DNA of 45,443 nucleotides from Clostridium polynesiense. GTDB taxonomy: Bacteria > Bacillota > Clostridia > Clostridiales > Clostridiaceae. A program made the translations under genes and the position numbers. The DNA is taken from assembly GCF_000820705.1 (NCBI RefSeq), contig NZ_CCXI01000132.1:1-45443 (forward strand). The letters run 5' to 3'. Positions 15,228 through 23,082 of this stretch are shown piece by piece; position 1 is the first letter of the stretch; the number at the start of each line of letters is the position of its first letter. The notes beneath the pieces were generated by a model, which was not told the DNA's origin, did not search any database, and saw only the letters and a list, made by a program, of their open reading frames with translations.

Positions 15228-16640
15228 TTAAATCCTCAGCTCCTTAAAGGAATTTGCTGCCATAACTAATACATCATTTTCACAGATTTCTGTGGAGCCC
15301 TTTGGAACTATAATTTCATTTTTACGCTTAATCATCACCACTAAAATATCCTCAGGTATATCTGCTTCCATGATAGTTTTTCCCTTCCATGGGCTCTTTT
15401 TATTTACTGTATATTCCTTAAGCTCTGTGTGAAACTCCTCTTCATAGTCATTAAAAGTCTTTAATACAGGACTTTCAGCTTCAACAAGATCCAGCTTCTT
15501 TGCAAGATAGGGTATAAGAGACCCCTGAACCAGAACTGAAAATAATGCCACAAAGAACACTATATGAAATATATCATTTTTAACAAATACATCATTTGTG
15601 ACAACATAAATGGCAAAAACCAGTGAAGCTGCCCCTCTAAGCCCTACCCAGGACACGAAAAGCTGCTGCTTTACAGGTATTTTAAACCAGCTTAAGATGC
15701 TGAATACAGCTACAGGTCTGGCTACGATTATCAAAAATAAAGATACCAATATGCCGGGAGCAATTATGAGCTTAATTTGAGAAGGAAAGGATAAAAGTCC
15801 TAAGGTGAAAAACAGCATTATCTGCATAAGCCAGGATACCCCGTCAAAAAAATGTACCAGACTCCTTTTATGGGTTATTCTGCTGTTTCCTAATATAATT
15901 CCCGTAACATAGGCAGACAAAAATCCATTTCCACCCATAACCTCGCTTAAGGCAAATCCTAAAACCACTATAGCTGTAACAAAGATAGGGTAAACTCCGT
16001 CTATTTCAAATTTAACCCTATTTAATATAAATACAGTGGCTGTAGCAAGGAGTATCCCAATTCCTACTCCAAATAAAATCTGATTGAAAAGCAGCTTTAA
16101 GAGATTCTGTCCTGAATTATTCATAAAGCTTAATACCACTACGGTGAGCATATATGCAAAAGGGTCGTTACTTCCACTCTCTACCTCCAGAAGGGATGCT
16201 AGCCCACCTTTAAGGTTTAATTCCCTGGAACGAAGGATGGAAAAAACAGAAGCAGCATCTGTAGAGGCTACCACAGCTCCCACTAAAAAGCCTTCAAAAA
16301 TCGTCATTTTTAATATAAAGTGGCAGAACAATCCTGTAAGTGCTGCAGTTATGGCTGTACCTAAGGAAGATAATAAAACGGACTGGATTGCTACCGGTTT
16401 AGCCATTCTCCAGTTAGTAACAAATCCTCCATAAAACATTATGAAAACAAGACTTAAAGAAAATAAATCCTTTGACAGCTCAAAATTATCAAAATATATT
16501 CCCCCTATGCCATCAGATCCAAAGAGCATTCCCAGTAATAAGAATATAAATAGTGCCGGAACTCCAAATCTGTAAACCAATTTACTGGAGGTTATACATA
16601 TGAGCAGCACTATTCCTGACAGTATCAATAACTGAGTCAT
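15228..16640 (-). CDS. Potassium/proton antiporter, CvrA/NhaP2 type
   Basis: A CPA1-family cation:proton antiporter of about 470 residues: some 12 transmembrane helices (about 1-390), then a cytoplasmic RCK_C/TrkA_C domain (from about ELKEYTVNKKSPWKGKTI to the end) that usually binds a nucleotide or ligand. The ion-binding region is visible as VGAVVASTDAASVFSILR and LEVESGSNDPFAY, both characteristic of the family. It probably exports K+ or Na+ against protons. The ATG at 16640 is chosen 11 bases after GGAGG; the in-frame GTG at 16652 overlaps that site. Regulation through the C-terminal domain is inferred. Confidence 0.9.
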   Translation of the reverse strand: MTQLLILSGIVLLICITSSKLVYRFGVPALFIFLLLGMLFGSDGIGGIYFDNFELSKDLFSLSLVFIMFYGGFVTNWRMAKPVAIQSVLLSSLGTAITAALTGLFCHFILKMTIFEGFLVGAVVASTDAASVFSILRSRELNLKGGLASLLEVESGSNDPFAYMLTVVVLSFMNNSGQNLLKLLFNQILFGVGIGILLATATVFILNRVKFEIDGVYPIFVTAIVVLGFALSEVMGGNGFLSAYVTGIILGNSRITHKRSLVHFFDGVSWLMQIMLFFTLGLLSFPSQIKLIIAPGILVSLFLIIVARPVAVFSILSWFKIPVKQQLFVSWVGLRGAASLVFAIYVVTNDVFVKNDIFHIVFFVALFSVLVQGSLIPYLAKKLDLVEAESPVLKTFNDYEEEFHTELKEYTVNKKSPWKGKTIMEADIPEDILVVMIKRKNEIIVPKGSTEICENDVLVMAANSFKELRI

Positions 16641-16721
16641 TAAAATTACCACCTCCGATTAAGTTTAGTTTAATGAATTTTTTTAAAAGTTGCTGCAAAG
16701 CTTAGGTAGTATATTATTTTT

Positions 16722-17147
16722 TTATATAAGCTTCTTTAAAAAATATCTTTTATGTTCCTTAGGACAGTCCTCCAAAACTCCAAAAATTTCGTATCCCTGT
16801 TTAATATAAAAATCCTTTGCCTGAAAATCAAAGGTATCTAAGTGGATTAAATAACAGCCCTGCTCTTTTGCCTGCTTTTCCACTTCTTTTAAAAGCTGTG
16901 CTCCATGTCCTTTTCCCCTGAATTCTTTTTTCACCACCAGCATATCAATATACAAGCAGTTCCAGCAATAAAGCACAGCACTTAATCCGGCAACTATATT
17001 TCCCTTTTCATCCTTCATAGTTCTGCTCATGGATATAAAGGATTCCTTCTGAGTAAAGGGAACTTTAGAATTATTGAATTCCACCAGCTCATTTTCTATT
17101 TCGTCAATCTCTTCTTTGGTGCTTTTAGCAAATGTAAAATTTTCCAT
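16722..17147 (-). CDS. GNAT-family N-acetyltransferase
   Basis: 141 residues with the single GNAT fold. Motif A (acetyl-CoA pyrophosphate loop) is seen as VKKEFRGKGHGAQLLKEVE at about 75-93; the following strand IHLDTFDFQAKDFYIKQGYE is the typical motif B region. The segment LYCWNCLYIDMLVV before motif A is usual. The acceptor is unknown. It starts one base after the stop of the SagB-like gene, so the two are co-transcribed and probably translationally coupled. Confidence 0.88.
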   Translation of the reverse strand: MENFTFAKSTKEEIDEIENELVEFNNSKVPFTQKESFISMSRTMKDEKGNIVAGLSAVLYCWNCLYIDMLVVKKEFRGKGHGAQLLKEVEKQAKEQGCYLIHLDTFDFQAKDFYIKQGYEIFGVLEDCPKEHKRYFLKKLI

Positions 17148-17148
17148 A

Positions 17149-17883
17149 TTATTTTTTCCCCAGGGAAGCTACATATATAGCGAAAGCTTCCTCCTCATTA
17201 ATTTTTAAAAGTGAATTCAGTTCATCGTCATCATAGGAAGCAATAGCACACACTCCGCAGTCCACTGCTTCTGCTGCTAAATATAAATTCTGGCATACAT
17301 GTCCGGCATCTAAATGCATATATCTATAGCCTCTTTCACTATATCTCCAGGTCATTCTGTTAGGCACTGCTGTCCAAATGAAGGTTACTGCACTTTTTTC
17401 AATAAATTTCTGTTCTGAACAGGCTTTAGAAACCCTTTCAGCCATAGCTTGGTCTATTTCCACCTCTATAAGCTTATTTTCTAAGGCCACATATCTGTAC
17501 AACCCTACCTTTAACCCCTCTACCTTATTTATTAACAGGTAGGTCTCAAAGGCATGTCTTGCTCCTGCAGAGGGAACATTCCTCAAGGTTGCTTTTCCAA
17601 CCTTAATATCCTTTACACCCTGAGTGCACCACAATAAAAAAGTAAGCTCCTCTAAGGTCAGCTTTTCATCTGTGTAGCTTCTTATGGTATGCCTGTTTTC
17701 AATAGCCTCTCTTAAGGTAATATCTTTAACGGTTATGTCTGAAGGATCCGGCAGATCAATTATTCTGCCTTTAAAATCATAAGAAAGCTCCAATGGAGGC
17801 TGCTTTGTCCCCTTTTCCTGCTCGCTTTCCCCTTCGTATTTATACTTTGTTAACTCCATAAATTCTCTGCCTATACTTTTCAT
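17149..17883 (-). CDS. SagB/ThcOx-type nitroreductase-fold oxidoreductase
   Basis: A 244-residue FMN-dependent oxidoreductase. The hallmark ENRHTIRSYTDEKLTLEELTFLLWCTQG (FMN-binding Arg and the following helix) lies at about 80-108; SAGARHAFETYLLI, HLDAGHVCQNLYLAAEAVDCGVCAI and a final YVASLGKK are typical of the SagB family. Members dehydrogenate azolines in modified peptides, but stand-alone relatives without a cyclodehydratase (none here) are common in clostridia and of unknown role. The ATG at 17883 follows GAGGGGG; an upstream TTG at 17898 precedes that site and is rejected. First gene of a pair with the acetyltransferase. Confidence 0.87.
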   Translation of the reverse strand: MKSIGREFMELTKYKYEGESEQEKGTKQPPLELSYDFKGRIIDLPDPSDITVKDITLREAIENRHTIRSYTDEKLTLEELTFLLWCTQGVKDIKVGKATLRNVPSAGARHAFETYLLINKVEGLKVGLYRYVALENKLIEVEIDQAMAERVSKACSEQKFIEKSAVTFIWTAVPNRMTWRYSERGYRYMHLDAGHVCQNLYLAAEAVDCGVCAIASYDDDELNSLLKINEEEAFAIYVASLGKK

Positions 17884-18010
17884 AAATAGCCCCCTCAAAT
17901 AATTAGATTAATAAATGAAATAAATAATGCCTGCTAATGTGAGATATGCCCCATTATAATATCTCTATTCTATATTTTACCATAGACCTTTAAATAATAT
18001 GAGGAAAGAT

Positions 18011-18150
18011 AATTAAAAATTATAAATGTAAAATGCAAAATGAAGGATGAAACTCCTAACAGAGTTTCTTAAATTTAATTTAAGAAATTCCGTAGGAATT
18101 TCCTCCTTCATTTATAATTCTTAATTTCTAATTTTACATTGTCTTTTCAA
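18011..18150. repeat. MITE-like inverted-repeat element with nested hairpins
   Basis: Outer arms AATGAAGGA/TCCTTCATT (18039-18047 with 18102-18110), extended imperfectly by AT-rich arms carrying ATTATAAATG and TGTAAAAT. Inside lie two small hairpins, GAAACTC/GAGTTTC (18048-18067) and GAAATTCC/GGAATTTC (18084-18102), joined by the palindrome TTAAATTTAATTTAA. The folded shape is a cruciform. It has no coding capacity and looks like a non-autonomous element scattered by transposition. Confidence 0.65.
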
Positions 18151-18299
18151 TTTCCAATTAAATAACAGCTACTATTTACCAATCATTATTCCAAATTAAA
18201 GATTTTTATAGTAATTTATCAGATAGCTTTACCTAACTTAAAAATTTCAGCTTTTTTCAATTTTACAATATATCAATTATTAAACTATAATACCACTTG
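18151..18299. other. AT-rich spacer between the repeat and the nrd control region
   Basis: No ORF or strong structure seen between the repeat and the NrdR sites. A promoter for nrdA is expected close to 18320-18355, overlapping the second box. Confidence 0.4.
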
Positions 18300-18346
18300 T
18301 AACTACATATTGTGTTTATATAAATAAAAACCACAATATATAGTAT
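18300..18346 (+). promoter_or_regulatory. Pair of NrdR boxes upstream of nrdA
   Basis: Box 1 TAACTACATATTGTGT (18300-18315) matches the NrdR consensus ACACWATATATWGTGT at 13 of 16 positions, and box 2 CCACAATATATAGTAT (18331-18346) at 14 of 16. They are exactly 31 bases apart (three helical turns), the spacing expected for paired NrdR sites. This predicts repression by NrdR when dATP is plentiful. Confidence 0.8.
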
Positions 18347-18369
18347 ATTTATAAAAAGGAGTGTACATA

Positions 18370-20613
18370 ATGAATCAAGCACTTAACTCTATACCTGAAA
18401 AATTAAAAGATATTTCCTCCTTTGCCTGTAAAGAAATCTACAAATATGATGATTTATATAATCCTGAAAAGCTTTTAAGGGCAATGGAATACTCCTTTAG
18501 AGAGGGAGCCAGTGAAAAAGAGCATTTAAAAGCTGTAGTGCAGTGTGCTTTAGAACTTGCAGACGATAAAAGTCCCAAATGGGAATTTGCTGCTTCTAAA
18601 CTTTTTATTCATGGTATGTATAAGGAGGTTTCCGAAAACCGAGGATTTCCGGAATACAACAGCCTTTATTCCCTAATAAAAGCACTTACGGACAAAGGTC
18701 TTTATGGAAAATATATATTACAGAATTATAGCCGAGAAGAAATTAATGAAGCAGAAAAATACATAGTTCCTGAAAGAGATTATTTATTTAACTATAGCGG
18801 TATTAATCTTATTTATAAAAGATATTTAATTCAAAATGGGGACAGAAAAGTAATGGAGCTGCCCCAGGAAATGTTTATAGGTATATCTCTTCATCTTGCC
18901 ATGAAGGAAAAAAGAGAAAAAAGGCTTTATTGGGTAAAAAGATTTTACGATGTTTTAAGCTCACTAAAGGCTACCATGGCCACTCCAACCATGTCTAATT
19001 CAAGAAAGCCTTATCATCAGCTGAGCTCCTGCTTTATAGATACCGTACCCGACAGCCTTCAGGGTATATATAAAAGCTTAGATAATTTCTCCAGGGTTTC
19101 AAAGTTCGGAGGAGGTATGGGTATATACCTTGGAAAAGTTCGTGCCTTGGGCTCAGATATAAGAAACTTTAAAGGAGCCTCCGGAGGCGTGATTCCCTGG
19201 GTAAAGCTGTTTAATGATACAGCCATTGCTGTGGACCAGCTGGGCATGAGGACCGGAAGTGTTTCTATATGGCTGGATGCATGGCATAAAGATCTTCCGG
19301 AATTCCTTCAGCTAAAGACCAATAACGGTGATGACCGCAAAAAGGCTCATGATGTTTTCCCCGGCATAAACTTCCCTGATTTATTCTGGCATCTAGCAGA
19401 GACAGATATTAACTCTGTCTGGTATATGATGTGTCCCCATGAAATAAAAAAGCTTAAAGGCTATGAGCTTTGCGATTTTTATGGAGAAGAATGGGAAAAG
19501 AAATATTATGAATGCGTTAATGATGCTTCAATAGAAAAAAGAGAAATGCCGGTAAAGGATTTGATAAAGCTCATTATTAAAAGCACATCAGAAACTGGAA
19601 CTCCCTTTATATTTAACAGGGATACAGCAAACAAAATGAATCCAAACAAGCATAAAGGAATGATTTATTCAACAAACCTTTGTACAGAAATAATGCAGAA
19701 TATGAGTCCTATAGAGTTTATTGAAGAAGAGGTAACAGAGAATAATGGTGAGGCAGCTATAACGGTAAAAACAAAGCCCGGAGATTTTGTAGTATGCAAC
19801 CTTTCTTCTCTGGTCCTTGGTAAAATCGATGTTAATAATGAGGAGGAACTTGAATATATAGTTGAAACTCAAGTGAGAGCAATGGATAACGTCATAGATT
19901 TAAACTATTATTCTGTACCTTATGCAGAGATAACCAATAAAAATTATAGAGCCATAGGCTTAGGCACCAGCGGCTATCATCATATGCTGGCAAACAATAA
20001 TTTAGATTGGGAAAGCGACGAGCATATAAGATTTGCTGATAGTATTTATGAAAAAATAAACTATTTTGCTATAAAAGCAAGCATGGATATAGCCAAAGAA
20101 AAAGGAGGCTACAGATACTTTGAAGGGTCAGACTGGCAGACGGGAGATTATTTCTCTTTAAGAGGCTATGATTCTCCAAAATGGCAGAGATTAAAAGAAG
20201 AAGTAAAAAATAATTCCATAAGAAACGGCTACCTGATGGCAGTAGCTCCAAACGGTTCCACAGCCTCAATCGCTGGTACTACAGAAGGTATAGATCCTGT
20301 AATGGCAAGGTTTTATTTTGAAGAAAAGCGAGGCATTATAACTCCTAAGGTTGCTCCAGATATAACAAACACCAATTCTTCCCTTTATAAATCCGCCTAT
20401 GATATAAATCAGCACTTTAGTATTAAAGCCAATGCGGCCAGGCAGAAGCATATAGATCAGAGCCAATCCTTTAATTTATATATAACTACAGACTACACAA
20501 TGAGGCAAATACTTAACCTCTATATAGATGCATGGAAGAGCGGAATAAAAAGCATTTACTACTTAAGATCAAAATCCTTATCCGTAAATACCTGTGAAAA
20601 CTGCTCTTCATAG
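18370..20613 (+). CDS. nrdA: Class I ribonucleoside-diphosphate reductase, large (alpha) subunit
   Basis: Reduces ribonucleoside diphosphates to deoxyribonucleotides with the radical-bearing small subunit. 747 residues. Catalytic residues are all visible: redox Cys of SSCF (about 221), active-site Cys and Glu of NLCTEI (about 438 and 440), partner Cys of VVCNLSS (about 476), radical-transfer tyrosines in SIYYLRSKS, and the C-terminal CENC thiols. The N-terminal region does not show a clear ATP-cone. The ATG at 18370 is eight bases after AAAAGGAG; GTG at 18361 is too close to the site. It forms an operon with the small-subunit gene 56 bases downstream; two NrdR boxes precede it. No nrdI or nrdH is adjacent. 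Confidence 0.95.
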   Translation: MNQALNSIPEKLKDISSFACKEIYKYDDLYNPEKLLRAMEYSFREGASEKEHLKAVVQCALELADDKSPKWEFAASKLFIHGMYKEVSENRGFPEYNSLYSLIKALTDKGLYGKYILQNYSREEINEAEKYIVPERDYLFNYSGINLIYKRYLIQNGDRKVMELPQEMFIGISLHLAMKEKREKRLYWVKRFYDVLSSLKATMATPTMSNSRKPYHQLSSCFIDTVPDSLQGIYKSLDNFSRVSKFGGGMGIYLGKVRALGSDIRNFKGASGGVIPWVKLFNDTAIAVDQLGMRTGSVSIWLDAWHKDLPEFLQLKTNNGDDRKKAHDVFPGINFPDLFWHLAETDINSVWYMMCPHEIKKLKGYELCDFYGEEWEKKYYECVNDASIEKREMPVKDLIKLIIKSTSETGTPFIFNRDTANKMNPNKHKGMIYSTNLCTEIMQNMSPIEFIEEEVTENNGEAAITVKTKPGDFVVCNLSSLVLGKIDVNNEEELEYIVETQVRAMDNVIDLNYYSVPYAEITNKNYRAIGLGTSGYHHMLANNNLDWESDEHIRFADSIYEKINYFAIKASMDIAKEKGGYRYFEGSDWQTGDYFSLRGYDSPKWQRLKEEVKNNSIRNGYLMAVAPNGSTASIAGTTEGIDPVMARFYFEEKRGIITPKVAPDITNTNSSLYKSAYDINQHFSIKANAARQKHIDQSQSFNLYITTDYTMRQILNLYIDAWKSGIKSIYYLRSKSLSVNTCENCSS

Positions 20614-20669
20614 CTTTCATATATTAAAGAATAATAAAAGAAAAATTTCTTAAACCGGGAGGTAATAAA

Positions 20670-21703
20670 ATGAAAGCATTAAATAAAAAACCATTATTCA
20701 ATGAATCCGGTGATACGGATATATCTAAAAAAAGGCTTATAAATGGAAATACCACTAATTTAAATGATTTTAACAATATGAAATATACCTGGGCCTCAGA
20801 ATGGTATAGACAGGCTATGAATAATTTTTGGATACCTGAAGAAATAAATATGGCTCAGGATCTTAAGGATTACAGGGTACTGACAGAAGAAGAAAGGACG
20901 GCCTATGATAAAATACTTTCTTTTTTAATCTTCTTAGACAGCGTACAGATGGAGAATCTAGGGAATGTAAATAACTATATTACAGCCAGCGAGGTTAATT
21001 TATGTCTCACCATTCAGGCCTTCCAGGAGGCTATTCATTCTCAGTCCTACAGTTATATGCTGGATACAATATGTCCTCCTAATAAGAGGAATGAAATACT
21101 CTATCAATGGAAGGACGATCCTATATTATTGTCAAGAAACAAATTTATAGGAGATCTTTATAATGAATTTTTAGATAATCCTGTTCCTGAAAACTTGCTT
21201 AAAACCCTTATGGCAAATTACATTCTAGAAGGAATATATTTTTATTCAGGCTTTATGTTCTTCTATAACCTGGAGCGAAACTCAAAAATGCCCGGAAGTG
21301 TTCAGCAGATAAGATACATAAACAGAGACGAAAACACTCATCTTTGGCTTTTCAGAAACATCATCAGGGAGCTAAAAAAGGAAGAGCCTCATCTCTTCAC
21401 CGATGAAAGCGTGGAGGAACTGAGAAACATGATAAAAACCGGTGTGGAAAATGAAATAGCATGGGGACATTATGTAATAGGTAATAAATTCAGGGACTTA
21501 ATAAAAATGTTCTCAGTGAATATATTAAGTACTTAGGAAATCTGAGATTAAAGGATTTAGATATGGAACCTCTATATGAAATTACTGAAAATCCCCTTCC
21601 CTGGATAGATCAATATTCCGACGCAAATGCTGTAAAAACAGATTTCTTTGAAGCAAAGTCTACTGCCTATGCTAAAGCGGCTGTTTATGAGGATGATTTA
21701 TAG
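20670..21703 (+). pseudogene. nrdB: Class I ribonucleotide reductase small (beta) subunit, frameshifted near its 3' end
   Basis: Carries the diiron-tyrosyl radical cofactor for the alpha subunit. The open frame from 20670 to 21536 holds all metal ligands: Asp in FLIFLDSVQMENL, Glu and His of EAIHSQSY (with the radical Tyr), Glu in ILEGIYFY, and Glu/His of RDENTHLW. At about 21504-21512 (ATAAAAATG) one A appears to be missing. In the given frame translation ends NILST after 288 residues. With one more A it continues NVLSEYIKYLGNLRLKD, then LPWIDQYSD and VKTDFFEAK, to the natural stop at 21701. That tail is the normal end of NrdB. Causes could be a homopolymer sequencing error, a real mutation or slippage. 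Confidence 0.9.
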
Positions 21704-21721
21704 AAAAACAGAGGAGCAAGT

Positions 21722-21787
21722 TAGAGGTGAGAAGTCTGATGTCATAGGTGAGATGTGTGAGGTGAGAGATGAGAGGTGAAAGGAGAT
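21722..21787 (+). repeat. Purine-rich imperfect repeats of GAGGTGAGA
   Basis: AGAGGTGAGA, ATAGGTGAGAT, TGAGGTGAGAG and AGAGGTGAAAGG occur within 66 bases directly after nrdB. The tract is low-complexity, strand-asymmetric (almost no C) and non-coding. It looks like a small decayed repeat. Confidence 0.6.
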
Positions 21788-21940
21788 ACTTGTGATAACT
21801 TTTAAATTTCTCTTTTTCAAAATTCTCTCCTGCTTTTATGATAATTTCACCTATATACCTTTAAATTCTGTTATTTGTATATAATAGTTTATTTATATGA
21901 TACTTAGTTCTTATATGGATAAATAGTTTTGTCTAAGCAT

Positions 21941-21986
21941 AAAATACCTCTGAAAATGCATTTATACATTAATTCAGAGGTATTTT
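21941..21986. terminator. Bidirectional terminator between nrdB and the glycohydrolase operon
   Basis: A perfect 14-base stem (AAAATACCTCTGAA at 21941-21954 with 21973-21986) with A/T-rich flanks on both sides. It lies between convergent genes and can end both. Confidence 0.85.
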
Positions 21987-22045
21987 ATTATTTTATCTCT
22001 TTTTAAATTTTATACATATACCTATTTATATTAGTCAATAGAGTT

Positions 22046-23032
22046 CTAGTTTATAAGCTCAGCAAGCTCTTCACTGAGCTTTTTAATATCCAGTCCATTA
22101 GTAAAGCTCAGACAGGTTCCTGAAGGATATCTTGTTTTTTCTATCCATTTCTCAGGCATATTTTTAGCACCATATTTTGCCCCAAGTATTGCTCCCACTA
22201 TAGCACCTATGGTATCAGCATCTCTTCCAAAGTTTCCTGCTGCAATTACCCCTGTTTTAAAATCCTTATTTACTAATTTTAAAATTCCAAAAGCACTGGC
22301 TACAGCCTCAGGAACTACTGCTTTGTAACTTGTCCATAATTCATCATGGAGAACCATCCATGAATTTAAAAAGTCTCCGTTATTTTCTTCAATTATTTCC
22401 ATAGCTTTATTGATAGTATAATATAACCAGGAATCCTTAGGTATAACACTTAAAGCTGCCTGAATTATTTCATCAATGCTTCCGTCAACCATAGCCGCAG
22501 CTACTGCAGCAGCTACAGCCTGAGCCCCCCATATACCTTCTCTGTAGTGGCTAATGCAGGCATCTGTTTCTGCAAGCTCAGCAGCTTTTTCTATGTCTCC
22601 TGCACAAATTATACCTATAGGAGCTATCCTCATAGCACTTCCGTCGCTATTATAGTATGCATTATACATTCCTGAGTAAGGAGGCATTATACCTCTCTTT
22701 ATATTTCTTGCGCCTTCAATTTCACTGGATCCGCCTCTAGGAAAATCATCCTGTACAGCAACATTTTCCATCCAAGCCCTGACTACATCCTCTGAAGTAG
22801 GTCTGCCTTTAGAGTCTATTAATATTTTTGCTGTTAACAGGGCAAACTCAGTATCATCTGTACTCCAAGAAGCACCTTTATTAAAATCAGTAGTAATACC
22901 ATACTTCATCTGATTTTCTTGATTTCTTGATGCATCACCGAAGGAATCCCCTATTGCAAGTCCCGATAATGCTCCTAGTGCCTTATCCAAGGCTAATTCT
23001 CTATTATTGATTAATTCACTTCTACTTATCAT
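22046..23032 (-). CDS. ADP-ribosylglycohydrolase-family enzyme
   Basis: 328 residues of the DraG/ARH fold, which cleaves ADP-ribose or related N- or O-glycosidic links using two Mg ions. Metal-ligand motifs: SWSTDDTEFALL (about 56-65) and FGRDADTIGAIVGAILGAKYG (about 268-288), plus GALSGLAIGDSFGD at the N-terminus. It is therefore a complete catalytic domain. It is the last gene of an operon with ABC permeases and an AtuA-like gene, which points to a catabolic role on an imported glycoside rather than reversal of protein ADP-ribosylation. The ATG follows AAAGGAG. A terminator lies about 60 bases downstream. Confidence 0.9.
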   Translation of the reverse strand: MISRSELINNRELALDKALGALSGLAIGDSFGDASRNQENQMKYGITTDFNKGASWSTDDTEFALLTAKILIDSKGRPTSEDVVRAWMENVAVQDDFPRGGSSEIEGARNIKRGIMPPYSGMYNAYYNSDGSAMRIAPIGIICAGDIEKAAELAETDACISHYREGIWGAQAVAAAVAAAMVDGSIDEIIQAALSVIPKDSWLYYTINKAMEIIEENNGDFLNSWMVLHDELWTSYKAVVPEAVASAFGILKLVNKDFKTGVIAAGNFGRDADTIGAIVGAILGAKYGAKNMPEKWIEKTRYPSGTCLSFTNGLDIKKLSEELAELIN

Positions 23033-23082
23033 AACCTCAATCTCCTTTATGCTGTAATATAAAATATTAATATATATAGTTA

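Noticed and set aside
17149-17883. Thiazole/oxazole-modified peptide cluster around the SagB-like gene
   Set aside because: No cyclodehydratase, precursor peptide or transporter is adjacent; the only partner is a GNAT acetyltransferase.
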